A stretch of 64,000 nt of DNA from JBBRHQ01 sp963781345 (GTDB lineage: Bacteria > Actinomycetota > Thermoleophilia > Solirubrobacterales > 70-9): assembly GCA_963781345.1 (NCBI GenBank), contig CAWAFQ010000014.1, forward strand, positions 372,001-436,000, given 5' to 3'. The first letter of the stretch is position 1. Each line of letters begins with the position of its first letter. The notes under the pieces are model-generated. The model was not told the DNA's origin. It ran no database searches and saw only the letters and a program-made list of their open reading frames with translations. The translations under genes were made by a program, and so were the position numbers. Below are positions 1 through 7,889 of the stretch, in pieces.

Positions 1-1039
1 CGGCGAGGTCGGCTACGTCATCACCGGGATCAAGGACGTCGCCAAGCTGCGGGTCGGAGACACGCTGACCAGCCAGGCGAACCCCGCCTCGGAGCCGCTC
101 GAGGGATACCGCGAGGTCCGGCCGATGGTCTTCTGCGGCCTCTACCCGATCGACACCGACCGCTACGAGGACCTCCGCGACGCGCTCGAGAAGCTGGCGC
201 TGAATGACGCCGCGCTCTCCTGGGAGCCGGAGACCTCAGAGGCGCTCGGCTTCGGCTTTCGCTGCGGCTTCCTCGGCCTCCTGCACATGGAGATCGTCCG
301 CGAGCGGCTCGAGCGCGAGTATGACCTCGACCTGCTGGCGACCACCCCGAACGTCCGCTACGAGGTCCACCTGATCGGCGGCGAGCTCGCCGACGTCCAC
401 AGTCCGACCGGTATGCCCGACCCCGCCTCGATCGAGGAGATCGACGAGCCCTACATCCGGGCGACGGTGATCGCCCCTTCCGAGTACGTCGGCCCGGTGA
501 TGGAGCTCTGCCAGGGCCGCCGTGGGACCCACGTCGACATGCACTACCTGAGCCCGCAGCGGGTACAGATCCGCTACGACCTGCCTCTGGCCGAGATCGT
601 CCTCGACTTCTTCGACCTGCTCAAGTCCTCGACCCGCGGCTACGCCTCACTCGACTACGAGCCGATCGGCAACAGGCCCTCGGACCTGGTCAAGCTCGAC
701 ATCCTCCTCGCCGGCGACAAGGTCGACGCGCTCTCGATGATCGTCCACCGCGATCGCGCCTATGAGGCCGGCAAGAACCTGGTTGAGCGGCTGCGCAAGA
801 CGATCCCGCGCCAGCTCTTCGACATCCCGGTGCAGGCGGCGATCGGGTCGCGGGTTCTCGCCCGCGAGACGGTCAAGGCGCTGCGCAAGGACGTAACCGC
901 GAAGCTCTACGGCGGCGACGTGAGCCGCAAGCGCAAGCTCTTGGAGAAGCAGAAGTCGGGCAAGAAGCGGATGAAGCAGGTCGGCCGGGTCGAGGTGCCG
1001 CAGGAGGCGTTCCTGGCCGTGCTGGAGATCGATGAGTAG
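1..1039 (+). CDS. lepA: Elongation factor 4 (LepA), C-terminal part
   Basis: The gene enters from the left edge and its frame is open from base 2, so the GTPase domain lies outside the window. EF4 is a ribosome-associated translational GTPase that acts on stalled or mistranslocated ribosomes in the cytoplasm. Visible here are the end of the domain II beta-barrel (GEVGYVITGIKDV), the EF-G-like domain with the family signature GFRCGFLGLLHMEI, and the LepA-specific C-terminal domain ending in GKKRMKQVGRVEVPQEAF. The stop overlaps the next start by 8 bases, so the two genes are probably co-transcribed. Identity is near certain; only the 5' end is missing. Confidence 0.96.
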   Translation, partial: GEVGYVITGIKDVAKLRVGDTLTSQANPASEPLEGYREVRPMVFCGLYPIDTDRYEDLRDALEKLALNDAALSWEPETSEALGFGFRCGFLGLLHMEIVRERLEREYDLDLLATTPNVRYEVHLIGGELADVHSPTGMPDPASIEEIDEPYIRATVIAPSEYVGPVMELCQGRRGTHVDMHYLSPQRVQIRYDLPLAEIVLDFFDLLKSSTRGYASLDYEPIGNRPSDLVKLDILLAGDKVDALSMIVHRDRAYEAGKNLVERLRKTIPRQLFDIPVQAAIGSRVLARETVKALRKDVTAKLYGGDVSRKRKLLEKQKSGKKRMKQVGRVEVPQEAFLAVLEIDE

Positions 1040-1487
1040 CGGCGCGGGTGGTGACAGCGGGCAGGCCCGCCGCAACGTCGAGTTGACGGAGGCGGCGTTC
1101 GTTGCCTTCGCCGAGCAGGGGCCGTCCACGGTGACCGAGGTCCTCGACCCCGAGGTTGAGGTCCACTCCGAGCAGACGATGGCGAACGCCGGCACCTTCC
1201 ACGGGGTTCCCGGCTATCTGCGCTGGTCCGAGCGCTGGTTCGAAGCCTGGGATGAGTTCGAGATCGTGGTCGAGATGATCGAGCCGGTCGGCGAGAGCCA
1301 CGTCGTCGCCAGCTGCCGCCAGGCTGCCCGCGGCCGCTCGAGCGGCGTTCCGGTCGAGATGCCCGCCTGCTACATGTTCGAGATCAGCGAGGCCAGCGTG
1401 GTTCGCTTCCACCTCTATAACAGCCGCGACGAGGCGATCGCCGAGGCGAGGCGCGGCGAGGCGGGGGAGCCGACCTCCTTCGGCTAG
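1032..1487 (+). CDS. SnoaL-like / NTF2-fold protein
   Basis: This 151-residue protein looks like a nuclear-transport-factor-2-fold (SnoaL-like) domain. It has an N-terminal helix followed by beta strands carrying the typical pattern of a scored small alpha+beta cone (FHGVPGYLRWSERWFEAW, then a C-terminal strand ending FHLYNSRDEA). Such folds serve as small-molecule binding proteins, isomerases or cyclases, and substrate cannot be read from sequence. The ATG overlaps the lepA stop by 8 bases, implying translational coupling. Its end overlaps the convergent YbjQ-like gene by 4 bases. Function is unknown. Confidence 0.7.
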   Translation: MSSGAGGDSGQARRNVELTEAAFVAFAEQGPSTVTEVLDPEVEVHSEQTMANAGTFHGVPGYLRWSERWFEAWDEFEIVVEMIEPVGESHVVASCRQAARGRSSGVPVEMPACYMFEISEASVVRFHLYNSRDEAIAEARRGEAGEPTSFG

Positions 1488-1807
1488 AAGGTCTGCTTGA
1501 GGCGGACCGCGGTGCCGTAGGCACAGATCTCGGTCCAGGTCGTTCCGAGCTCGGAGGTGTCGAAGCGGAAGGCGAGGATCGCGTTGGCCCCCTTCGACTC
1601 CGCCTCCTCGACGAGGCGGTCGGTCGCGTGGGCGCGCCCCTCGGCCAGCATCTTCGTCATCCCCTTGAGCTCGCCGCCGCGAAGGGATTTCAGCGAGGCT
1701 CCGATCTGGGAGCCGATGTTGCGCGAGCGCACGGTGAGGCCGAAGACCTCGCCCAGCACCTCCTCCACCTCGTGGCCGGGAACGTCGTTCATCGTCGAGA
1801 TCAGCAT
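1484..1807 (-). CDS. YbjQ/UPF0145 family protein
   Basis: The 107-residue product matches the YbjQ (UPF0145) family: an N-terminal strand with MLISTMNDVPGHEV, a helix containing GMTKMLAEGR and the conserved segment GANAILAFRFDT. Members form homopentameric rings; a role in metal binding has been suggested but is not established. The gene converges on the SnoaL-like gene. A TAGGGT hexamer sits 7 bases before the ATG (plus-strand 1815-1820), which suggests a leaderless transcript. Confidence 0.82.
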   Translation of the reverse strand: MLISTMNDVPGHEVEEVLGEVFGLTVRSRNIGSQIGASLKSLRGGELKGMTKMLAEGRAHATDRLVEEAESKGANAILAFRFDTSELGTTWTEICAYGTAVRLKQTF

Positions 1808-1814
1808 GGGCGCG

Positions 1815-1820
1815 ACCCTA
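1815..1820 (-). promoter_or_regulatory. Probable -10 element of the YbjQ-like gene (leaderless)
   Basis: TAGGGT on the minus strand, 7 bases before the ATG. With a start site about seven bases past the -10, the mRNA would begin at or near the start codon. No Shine-Dalgarno sequence is seen. Confidence 0.45.
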
Positions 1821-1866
1821 GACGATCTGTTCCGGGCCGTCCAGGGCCCCGGCGAGCCGTCTCGAT

Positions 1867-1872
1867 TAGGAT
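1867..1872 (+). promoter_or_regulatory. Probable -10 element of the MaoC pair
   Basis: TAGGAT lies 9 bases before the ATG at 1882. The spacing is at the long end of the leaderless pattern seen across the window. Confidence 0.4.
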
Positions 1873-1881
1873 CGCCACTCG

Positions 1882-2322
1882 ATGGCCATCAAGACCGAAG
1901 CGATAGGCAAGCAGTGGCCGGCCGCCACCTACCAGGCGAGCCGGGCGAAAATCGCCGAGTACGCGGCTGCGATCGGGGCCACCAACCCGGTCCACTTCGA
2001 CCACGACGCGGCGCTCGCCGCCGGCTTCCCCGACATCGCCGCGCCGCCGATGTTCTGCGTCGTCTACGCCGCCCCGGCGATGGCGCCGGCGATTCTCGAC
2101 CCCGAGGTTGGAATCAACCTCGCGACGATGGTCCACGGTGGCCAGGAGTTCGAGTGGGGCCCGCCGGTCTGCTCCGGCGATGAGATCACGACGACCGCGA
2201 CCTGCACCGGGATATCCGAAAAGGGGGGGATGGGCTTCTATGTCTTCGAGTCCACCTCGCTAAACCAGGACGGCGAGATGACCGTTCGCGGGACCTGGAC
2301 CAACATCGTCAGGGGGGTGTGA
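1882..2322 (+). CDS. MaoC-type dehydratase subunit, HadA-like (FAS1-like N-terminal dehydratase domain)
   Basis: A 146-residue hotdog-fold protein resembling the non-catalytic partner (HadA/HadC type) of actinobacterial 3-hydroxyacyl-ACP or -CoA dehydratases. It has the N-terminal dehydratase pattern NPVHFDHDAALAAGF followed by APPMF, and the internal segment HGGQEFEWGPPVCSGDE. The next gene starts one base after its stop and encodes the probable catalytic partner, so the two are expected to form a heterodimer. This would act in fatty acid elongation or hydroxyacyl-CoA dehydration. The family is clear; the acyl substrate is not. Confidence 0.8.
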   Translation: MAIKTEAIGKQWPAATYQASRAKIAEYAAAIGATNPVHFDHDAALAAGFPDIAAPPMFCVVYAAPAMAPAILDPEVGINLATMVHGGQEFEWGPPVCSGDEITTTATCTGISEKGGMGFYVFESTSLNQDGEMTVRGTWTNIVRGV

Positions 2323-2323
2323 G

Positions 2324-2716
2324 ATGGCCGAGCCGAAGGCCGGAGGCCCGATTCCCGAGCTCGCGGTCACCCCCGACAAGTACCTGCCGCACCGCTACGC
2401 GGGCGCCTCCGGCGACTTCAACCCGATCCACATCGACCCCGAGTTCGCGAAGTCGGTCGGGCTCCCGGGCAACATCCTCCACGGCCTCTACATGATGGGC
2501 CTTGTCGCCCGCGCCGTAAACGACCTCGCCGACGGCGACCCGCGGGCGCTGAAGCGGCTCAAGGTCCAGTTCCGCGGCATGGGTGCTCCCGAGCAGGAGA
2601 TAGTCGTCAGTGGCACCGTGCGCGAGGTCGACGGCGGCCGGGTCGTGATCGAGACCGAGGCGGCGCAGGGGGAGAACCGGGTCATCCGCAACGCCGAGGC
2701 CGAGCTTCAGCTGTAG
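2324..2716 (+). CDS. MaoC-like dehydratase, HadB-like catalytic subunit
   Basis: A 130-residue MaoC hotdog protein carrying the hydratase motif GDFNPIHIDPEFAKSVGLPG followed by HGLYMMG; the Asp and His of GDxNPxH are the catalytic pair of R-specific hydratases/dehydratases. It immediately follows the HadA-like subunit and ends in AEAELQL. Its last 28 bases, including the stop, have been tandemly duplicated twice downstream (2690-2773). Likely role: dehydration of (3R)-hydroxyacyl thioesters with its neighbour. Confidence 0.85.
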   Translation: MAEPKAGGPIPELAVTPDKYLPHRYAGASGDFNPIHIDPEFAKSVGLPGNILHGLYMMGLVARAVNDLADGDPRALKRLKVQFRGMGAPEQEIVVSGTVREVDGGRVVIETEAAQGENRVIRNAEAELQL

Positions 2717-2773
2717 CAACGCCGAAGCCGAGCTTCAGCTGTAGCAACGCCGAAGCCGAGCTTCAGCCATAGC
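2690..2773 (+). repeat. Three tandem 28-bp copies of the HadB-like gene 3' end
   Basis: Units at 2690-2717, 2718-2745 and 2746-2773 differ by one to three bases. Each spans the codons for AEAELQL and the stop. As 28 is not a multiple of three, each copy lies in a different frame, so the extra copies are non-coding. This looks like a recent slippage or duplication event. Confidence 0.9.
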
Positions 2774-2778
2774 TCTGG

Positions 2779-2916
2779 GGGATATCGGGTCACGGGTCCT
2801 GTCATTGGACCACTGCCCGGCACATCGTCCGGGCGGGCCGGGGATTGCGCCGTCCCACGGTTCGACGCCCAGTGGCGGTCCACCCGATGTCGCACCACCC
2901 GTGACAGATACGTCCC
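2779..2916. repeat. Long imperfect inverted repeat
   Basis: Nested complementary segments suggest a hairpin of about 135 bases: an 8-bp exact match (2790-2797 with 2897-2904), a 7-bp match (2784-2790 with 2882-2888) and a bulged match near 2805-2817 with 2870-2882. Most of the non-coding stretch between the MaoC pair and the next gene is covered. No coding potential is seen. Confidence 0.5.
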
Positions 2917-2955
2917 AGGAGGACAGCTGGAGTCCGGGATGCCGGGGTGGCGACC

Positions 2956-2961
2956 TACGAT
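2956..2961 (+). promoter_or_regulatory. Probable -10 element (leaderless)
   Basis: TACGAT lies 6 bases before the ATG at 2968; this spacing decides that start over the upstream in-frame GTG at 2947. Confidence 0.45.
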
Positions 2962-2967
2962 TTCTAC

Positions 2968-3327
2968 ATGCGAAGAGGGGTTTCTCCGATTGCGGTTGCC
3001 GGGTTCTCGGCCGCGACCTGTCTGGTGCTGGTGCTGGTCTTGGTCGGGTTCACGGCGGCCGACGGATTTAGCGGGGGTGGGTGTCAGGGGCATGGGGTGG
3101 GGCGCAGCTACCACCAGAGCTTCTCCGCCTTCCCCCTCGGGACCGAGTGCGACTACTTTCAGCGCTCGACGGGTGAGACCTCGACCGCCGTGGTCGTCCC
3201 CTGGTCCCCGATCTCCTGGCTGGTCCCGGCCCTGCTCGCCAGCGCCCTGGCCTTCCTCTCGCTGGGAATCCTCGGGCGGCTTCTACACCGTCGCAGCGAC
3301 GCCGATATCTCGGGCTTGGAAATCTAG
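2968..3327 (+). CDS. Small two-helix membrane protein of unknown function
   Basis: 119 residues. Two hydrophobic segments are visible: near the N terminus (PIAVAGFSAATCLVLVLVLV) and near residues 80-103 (ISWLVPALLASALAFLSLG), separated by a ~45-residue loop with two cysteines that may form a disulfide outside the membrane. The family is not recognised. An alternative GTG start at 2947 would add seven residues. It is a single gene between two large inverted repeats. Confidence 0.6.
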   Translation: MRRGVSPIAVAGFSAATCLVLVLVLVGFTAADGFSGGGCQGHGVGRSYHQSFSAFPLGTECDYFQRSTGETSTAVVVPWSPISWLVPALLASALAFLSLGILGRLLHRRSDADISGLEI

Positions 3328-3356
3328 AAGCCGGCCGGGACCGGATGACTGTCATC

Positions 3357-3439
3357 GGGCGGGTGGCAGGGAATGGGACGGACCACCCCTGCCAGAAGCA
3401 GGGGTGGCGGGCCCCATTCGCTGACAGGATCCGCCCGCC
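3357..3439. repeat. Nested hairpin, possible terminator
   Basis: An inner perfect stem (CCACCCCTGC at 3383-3392 pairing with 3398-3407, 5-base loop) is enclosed by longer imperfect arms (3357-3381 and 3409-3439). It follows the small membrane protein gene and precedes hrcA. On the minus strand one arm reads tcctgtcagcgaATGgggcc, resembling a segment of the 53.8-kb element. No T-tract follows. Confidence 0.55.
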
Positions 3440-3457
3440 GGCAGCCCCGTCCCTCGG

Positions 3458-3493
3458 CGGTTTCCAGGACGGTTTCCAGGGCGGTTTCTAGGA
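3458..3493 (+). promoter_or_regulatory. Three tandem 12-bp repeats at the hrcA promoter
   Basis: Units cggtttccagga (3458-3469), cggtttccaggg (3470-3481) and cggtttctagga (3482-3493). The third unit contains the likely -10 TAGGAT (3489-3494), which stands 6 bases before the hrcA ATG. The one-turn phasing suggests a regulator site. A CIRCE operator is not visible. Confidence 0.55.
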
Positions 3494-3500
3494 TGTAGTG

Positions 3501-4529
3501 ATGCTCACCGAGCGCCAAGAGCTGATTCTGCGCCTCGTCGTCGATGCCTATCTGGATTCGGGCAGGCCCGTCTCCTCGAAGGTGATCGCCGAGGAGCGCG
3601 GGGTCGAGTGGGGCCCCTCGACCGTGCGCACCGAGCTGGCCGCCCTCGAGGACGGCGGCTATCTCGGTCACCCCCACACCTCCGCCGGGAGGGTGCCGAC
3701 CGACGCCGGGTATCGACGCTACGTGGAGGGGCTGCTGGAGTCCGGGCCGCTTCCCTCCGCCGGCCCCGGCGTCGAGCTCGAGCTCTCCGAGCTGCAGCGC
3801 GAGGTCGACGAGGCGATGCGCGAGACGACGACGGTGCTCGCCCGGGCCACCGACCTGATGGCGCTGGTGACGGCGCCGCCGCTGGAGTCGGCGACGATCC
3901 ACCGCGTCGAGGCGCTGCGGCTGCAGCCCAACGTGGTCATGGTCGTCGTCATCACCTCGACCGGCTCGGTGACGAAGCGTGTCTTCAGCTTCGAGGCCGA
4001 GGTCGACCACGGGCTGGTCGAGTGGGCCTCGAGCTACCTGAACGAGTCGCTGGTCGGGATGGGCGTGGGCTCGCGGATGATCGGCGCCCGCCTCGCCGCC
4101 GGCGAGCTCGGTCCAGCGGAGGCGAGCTTTCTCGCTGCCCTCGCACCCGCCTTCACCCAGCTCGACCGCGACCGCGGCCAGGCCCTCTACGTCGAGGGGG
4201 CGTCAAGGCTGCTCTCCGAGGCGCATTACGCCGACCTGCCACAGGTGGACAAGCTGATGACCGCGCTGGAGGGGCGCGCAAACGTCCTCGGGATGCTGCG
4301 CTCGGCGCTGGAGGAGCGCTCGGTCTTCTTCTGGATCGGCGCCGAGAACCCCCAGCCGGAGCTGCGCTCGGTCAGCGTGGTCGGCGCCAACTACGGGCTC
4401 GGGCACCGCAATCTCGGCTCGGTCGGAGTCGTCGGCCCGTTGCGGATGGACTACGCCAACGCGATCTCCTCGGTGCGCGAGGCGGCGCGGGAGCTCTCCC
4501 GCTACTTCGAAGACGTCTACGAGCGGTAG
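3501..4529 (+). CDS. hrcA: Heat-inducible transcription repressor HrcA
   Basis: HrcA is the DNA-binding repressor of class I heat-shock genes (groE/dnaK) through the CIRCE operator, with GroEL as modulator. The 342-residue product starts with the typical wHTH segment LTERQELILRLVVDAYL, with GPSTVRTELAALE as recognition region and GYLGHPHTSAGRVPTDAGYR, a hallmark of the family. The C-terminal part contains GxxxSVVGANYG. I prefer ATG 3501 over the GTG three bases earlier. It is followed after 6 bases by dnaJ, a common actinobacterial arrangement. Confidence 0.95.
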   Translation: MLTERQELILRLVVDAYLDSGRPVSSKVIAEERGVEWGPSTVRTELAALEDGGYLGHPHTSAGRVPTDAGYRRYVEGLLESGPLPSAGPGVELELSELQREVDEAMRETTTVLARATDLMALVTAPPLESATIHRVEALRLQPNVVMVVVITSTGSVTKRVFSFEAEVDHGLVEWASSYLNESLVGMGVGSRMIGARLAAGELGPAEASFLAALAPAFTQLDRDRGQALYVEGASRLLSEAHYADLPQVDKLMTALEGRANVLGMLRSALEERSVFFWIGAENPQPELRSVSVVGANYGLGHRNLGSVGVVGPLRMDYANAISSVREAARELSRYFEDVYER

Positions 4530-4535
4530 ACCGGG

Positions 4536-5657
4536 ATGCCACGCGACTACTACGAGGTGCTCGGCGTCGAGCGCGGCGCCTCTGCCCAGGAGATCAAGAA
4601 GGCGTTCCGCGTGCTCGCCCGTGAGCTGCACCCCGACGTCAACAACCACGACCCCGCGGCCGAGGAGAAGTTCAAAGAGGCCGCTGAGGCCTACGAGGTT
4701 CTCTCCGACCCCGAGCAGCGCGGCACCTATGACTCCTACGGCCACGATGGCCTGCGCTCGGGCGGCTGGGCGCCGCGAAGCGAGGGGTTCGGCTCGATCG
4801 AGGACATCTTCCAGGCGTTCTTCGGCAGCGGTGATCCCTTCGGCTTCAGTGGAGGCGGCGGGCCGGCCGACGGCGCCGACATCGGCACCGCGGTCGAGAT
4901 CTCGCTGGAGGAGGTCCTGGGAGGGGCCCGGCGCGAGGTCAGCCTCGAGGCGGTCAGCGCCTGCGAGCACTGCAAGGGCAACGGCGCCGAGCCCGGGACA
5001 CCCATACATGCCTGCGAGCAGTGCGGCGGCGCCGGCCAGCTGCGGCGGGTGACCAGGACCGCCTTCGGTCAGATGGTCCGCGCCGTTGTCTGCGACGCCT
5101 GCGGGGGGGCCGGCAAGGTTCCCGAGACCCCCTGCGCCAGTTGCGAGGGCCGCGGCCGGACCCTCGCCCAGCGCAGCTGGGACGTCGACATCCCGGCCGG
5201 CATCCAGGATGGGCAGCGGGTCCGGATCACCGGCGCCGGGCACGCCGGCGAGGCCGGCGCCCGCGCGGGCGACCTCTATGTCGAGGTCCGGGTCGCCGCC
5301 GACGAGCGCTTCGAGCGTGACGGCGACGACCTGGTCACCGTCGTCGACGTCTCCGCGACCGCGGCGATGGCCGGGACCTCGATCAGCGTCGAGACCCTCG
5401 ACGGAAGCCACGAGGTCGAGGTGGCGGCCGGGACCCAGCCGGGGTCGGAGACGACGCTGCGCGGCCTCGGGTTGCCGCGCCTCGGCGGCGGGCGCCGCGG
5501 CAACCAGCGTCTCCTGTTCCGGGTGATCGTTCCGACCAACCTCTCGGAGGAGCAGCGTCAGCTGGCCTCGCGCCTCGAGCAGACGATCGGCCCCGAGAAC
5601 CTCGAGACCGACGGCCGCGGCGGGCTCTTCTCGCGCGTGCGCCGGGCCTTCGGTTGA
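4536..5657 (+). CDS. dnaJ: Chaperone protein DnaJ (type I)
   Basis: DnaJ delivers unfolded clients to DnaK and stimulates its ATPase. The 373-residue protein has the J domain at residues 1-70 with HPD (ELHPDVNNHDP), a short Gly/Phe-rich linker (residues 80-110), and four zinc-binding CxxCxGxG-type motifs (CEHCKGNG, CEQCGGAG, CDACGGAG, CASCEGRG) around residues 145-205. The C-terminal substrate-binding and dimerisation domains follow. It is coupled to hrcA upstream and prmA downstream (TTGA overlap). Confidence 0.97.
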   Translation: MPRDYYEVLGVERGASAQEIKKAFRVLARELHPDVNNHDPAAEEKFKEAAEAYEVLSDPEQRGTYDSYGHDGLRSGGWAPRSEGFGSIEDIFQAFFGSGDPFGFSGGGGPADGADIGTAVEISLEEVLGGARREVSLEAVSACEHCKGNGAEPGTPIHACEQCGGAGQLRRVTRTAFGQMVRAVVCDACGGAGKVPETPCASCEGRGRTLAQRSWDVDIPAGIQDGQRVRITGAGHAGEAGARAGDLYVEVRVAADERFERDGDDLVTVVDVSATAAMAGTSISVETLDGSHEVEVAAGTQPGSETTLRGLGLPRLGGGRRGNQRLLFRVIVPTNLSEEQRQLASRLEQTIGPENLETDGRGGLFSRVRRAFG

Positions 5658-6475
5658 TCCGGCTCGCGGTCCGCTGCGTTCCCGAGCAGGCGGAGATCGT
5701 GCTCGCCGAGCTTGCGGTTCTGGCGCCGAACGGAGTCGAGGAGGAGCGCGGCCCCGGCTACGTCGAGTACGCGATCTACGGCGGCGAGGGCGAGCTTCCC
5801 GACGTCGGTCTGCTCGAGGCGGCGGCGGGAGAGGGCCTGGTCGAGGTCAGCGCCAGCCAGATACCCGACGACTGGGCCGACCGCTGGCAGGATTTCCACA
5901 AGCCGGTCCTGGTTGGCGGCAGGCTCTGGCTGCGGCCGTCCTGGGAACCGGCCCGTGAGGGCACGATCGATCTCGTCGTCGACCCCGGCCAGGCATTCGG
6001 CACCGGTGCGCACCCGACGACCCGGCTCTGCCTCGAGCTGCTGCTGGAGATCGACCGCGCGCGCGGCGCTGACGGCGCCCTCACCGACCTCGGCACCGGC
6101 TCCGGGGTCCTGGCGATCGCCGCGTCGAAGATCGGCTGGAACCCCGTCCGCGGCTTCGACCACGAGCAGGCTGCGATCTCCGCGGCTCGCTCGAACGCGA
6201 GAGCCAACGGCGTTGAGATCGAGCTGGAGCGGATCAACCTCCGCGAGCGCCTTCCCGCCCTCGACCCGACCACCGTCGCCAACCTGACGGCGCCGGTGCT
6301 GCTCGCGCTCGCCGAGCAGATGAGCGAAGAGGCGGCGCCCCAGACGCTGATCTGCTCGGGCCTGCTGCCGTCCGAGGCCGACGAGGTGAGCGCAGCATTC
6401 TCCGCGGTCGGCCTCTCGGAGGCCCAGCGGCGCCAGGAGGGCGACTGGGCGGCGCTGCTGATGCGCCGGGAGTAG
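5654..6475 (+). CDS. prmA: Ribosomal protein L11 methyltransferase
   Basis: PrmA trimethylates lysines of ribosomal protein L11 using S-adenosylmethionine. The 273-residue protein has an N-terminal L11-recognition domain and a Rossmann methyltransferase domain. Its signatures are DPGQAFGTGAHPTTRLCLE, motif I DLGTGSGVLAIAASK and the motif IV region TVANLTAPVLL, where most PrmA have NI in place of NL. The TTG start overlaps the dnaJ stop (TTGA), the usual coupling in this window. The hrcA-dnaJ-prmA order is widely conserved. Confidence 0.93.
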   Translation: MIRLAVRCVPEQAEIVLAELAVLAPNGVEEERGPGYVEYAIYGGEGELPDVGLLEAAAGEGLVEVSASQIPDDWADRWQDFHKPVLVGGRLWLRPSWEPAREGTIDLVVDPGQAFGTGAHPTTRLCLELLLEIDRARGADGALTDLGTGSGVLAIAASKIGWNPVRGFDHEQAAISAARSNARANGVEIELERINLRERLPALDPTTVANLTAPVLLALAEQMSEEAAPQTLICSGLLPSEADEVSAAFSAVGLSEAQRRQEGDWAALLMRRE

Positions 6476-6537
6476 TCTCCGGCGCCGCCCTGCGCCCGTC
6501 GGAGGCCGCTGGGGGCTTCGATATCGTTGGCCGCTGG

Positions 6538-7041
6538 ATGACGACCCTTCCCCTGGCGCTGACCGGATACGAGTTCTCGCTGTTCCTGCACATCACCGCG
6601 ATCACGGTCGGCCTTGGCGCCACCTTCGCAGAGGCCCTGATGTTCCCGGTGGCGATGAAGCTCGATTCGCGCCACCTCCCCTATGTGCACCGCCTGCAGT
6701 TGGCGATCAACCAGTATCTGGCGACCCCCGCCCTCGTGATCGTGATCCTCACCGGCTTCTACCAGGTGAGCGAGGGCAACTGGAGCTTCGGGTCGTTCTG
6801 GATCAGCGCCACCTTCGCGATCGTGATCGTCATCGGCGGGCTCCTCGGCGCCTATTTCGTCCCCACCGACCGTCGCCTCGGGCCGATGGTCGCGGCCGAG
6901 ATCGAGGCCGCCGGGGACGGCGAGGTCGTCCTCTCCGAGGAGTACCAGCGCCAGGCGCGCCTCGAGGGAATCGTCGGCACCGTCACCGGTGTCCTGCTGG
7001 TCCTCGCGGTGTATCTGATGGTGGCCAAGCCTGGAGCCTGA
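6538..7041 (+). CDS. Four-helix integral membrane protein, DUF2269-like
   Basis: 167 residues with four predicted transmembrane helices (about residues 10-32, 56-80, 86-108 and 144-164). The pattern (FLHITAITVGLGATF at the start, LTGFYQV in the second helix, a conserved histidine in helix 1) resembles the DUF2269 family of predicted membrane proteins, whose function is unknown. A TATCGT hexamer 10 bases before the ATG may be its -10. Its 3' end overlaps the proposed murI start. Confidence 0.65.
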   Translation: MTTLPLALTGYEFSLFLHITAITVGLGATFAEALMFPVAMKLDSRHLPYVHRLQLAINQYLATPALVIVILTGFYQVSEGNWSFGSFWISATFAIVIVIGGLLGAYFVPTDRRLGPMVAAEIEAAGDGEVVLSEEYQRQARLEGIVGTVTGVLLVLAVYLMVAKPGA

Positions 7042-7876
7042 CCCCGCAGCCGGGACCCCGGGCGTCCGCGGGCTTCCGATCGCGGTCTTCGATTCGGGCG
7101 TCGGCGGCCTCACGGTCCTGCACGAGTGCCTGGTCTCCCTCCCCCACGAGGACTTCCTCTACCTCGGTGACAGCGACCGCTTCCCCTACGGGACCAGGCC
7201 GGCGGCGGAGCTGCGCGAGCGGGTGCGGGAGGTGGCGGAGTACCTCCTCGGGCGCGGCGCGAAGATGCTCGTGGTCGCCTGCAACTCGGCGACAGCGGCC
7301 GGCGCCGACGCGGTGCGCGAGATCGCCGCCGGGCACGAGGTCGAGGTCGTCACCGTGGTCGACCCCGAGGCCGAGATTGCGGCCGCGATCACCGAGAGCG
7401 GCAGGGTCGGGGTCCTCGCGACTCCGGCGACCGTCGAGGGCGGCGCCTACCGCCGCGCCCTCTCGGCCCAGGGCCGCGCCCTCGAGGTGACCGAAGTCGC
7501 CGCCCCGGACCTGGCGCCGATCATCCAGAACGGCTTTCCCTTCGACGAGGGGGTGATCGAGACGGTCCGCTCCTACTGCGCGCCGCTGCAGCGCGCCGAC
7601 GTCGACACCCTGATCCTCGGCTGTACCCATTACCCGCTCGTCGCCCCGATGCTGCAGCGGATGCTCGGCCGCGACGTGCGCCTGGTCACAGCCGGGCACG
7701 CGGTTGCAGGCGCCGTCCAGCGCCACCTCGAGGCCGCGGCGATCGAGAGCCCCGGCGGCGCCGAGGGCGACTACCGCTTTCTCTGCACCGGCAACATCGG
7801 ATCGTTTACCGAACTGGGCACCCGCTTCCTGCAGATGCCGCTCGCCGGGCGGGTCGAGCACGTCGAGGTCCCCTAG
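7031..7876 (+). CDS. murI: Glutamate racemase
   Basis: MurI converts L- to D-glutamate for peptidoglycan. The family N terminus PIAVFDSGVGGLTVL is encoded from about 7076, and both catalytic cysteines are present in VACNSATAA (C84) and LGCTHYPLV (C198). No ATG, GTG or TTG lies in frame between the upstream stop at 7016 and 7223, well inside the domain. The best start is the CTG at 7031, giving 281 residues and overlapping the previous gene by 11 bases. An upstream indel could instead hide a canonical start. Domain identity is firm, the start is not. Confidence 0.9.
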   Translation: MEPDPAAGTPGVRGLPIAVFDSGVGGLTVLHECLVSLPHEDFLYLGDSDRFPYGTRPAAELRERVREVAEYLLGRGAKMLVVACNSATAAGADAVREIAAGHEVEVVTVVDPEAEIAAAITESGRVGVLATPATVEGGAYRRALSAQGRALEVTEVAAPDLAPIIQNGFPFDEGVIETVRSYCAPLQRADVDTLILGCTHYPLVAPMLQRMLGRDVRLVTAGHAVAGAVQRHLEAAAIESPGGAEGDYRFLCTGNIGSFTELGTRFLQMPLAGRVEHVEVP

Positions 7877-7877
7877 C

Positions 7878-7883
7878 TAGGCT
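7878..7883 (+). promoter_or_regulatory. Probable -10 element of yqeY (leaderless)
   Basis: TAGGCT lies 6 bases before the ATG at 7890 and just after the murI stop. It would launch a leaderless mRNA for the yqeY-phoH-ybeY-era operon. Confidence 0.5.
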
Positions 7884-7889
7884 TTCGGA

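Noticed and set aside
3421..3500. CIRCE operator before hrcA
   Set aside because: No TTAGCACTC-N9-GAGTGCTAA or close variant was found; only the 12-bp repeats are present.
4203..5411. Long minus-strand open frame opposite hrcA/dnaJ (402 codons)
   Set aside because: A GC-rich shadow of confident plus-strand genes; composition is not protein-like and no domain is recognisable. The same applies to most long antisense frames, for example opposite rpsA, uvrA and trpE.
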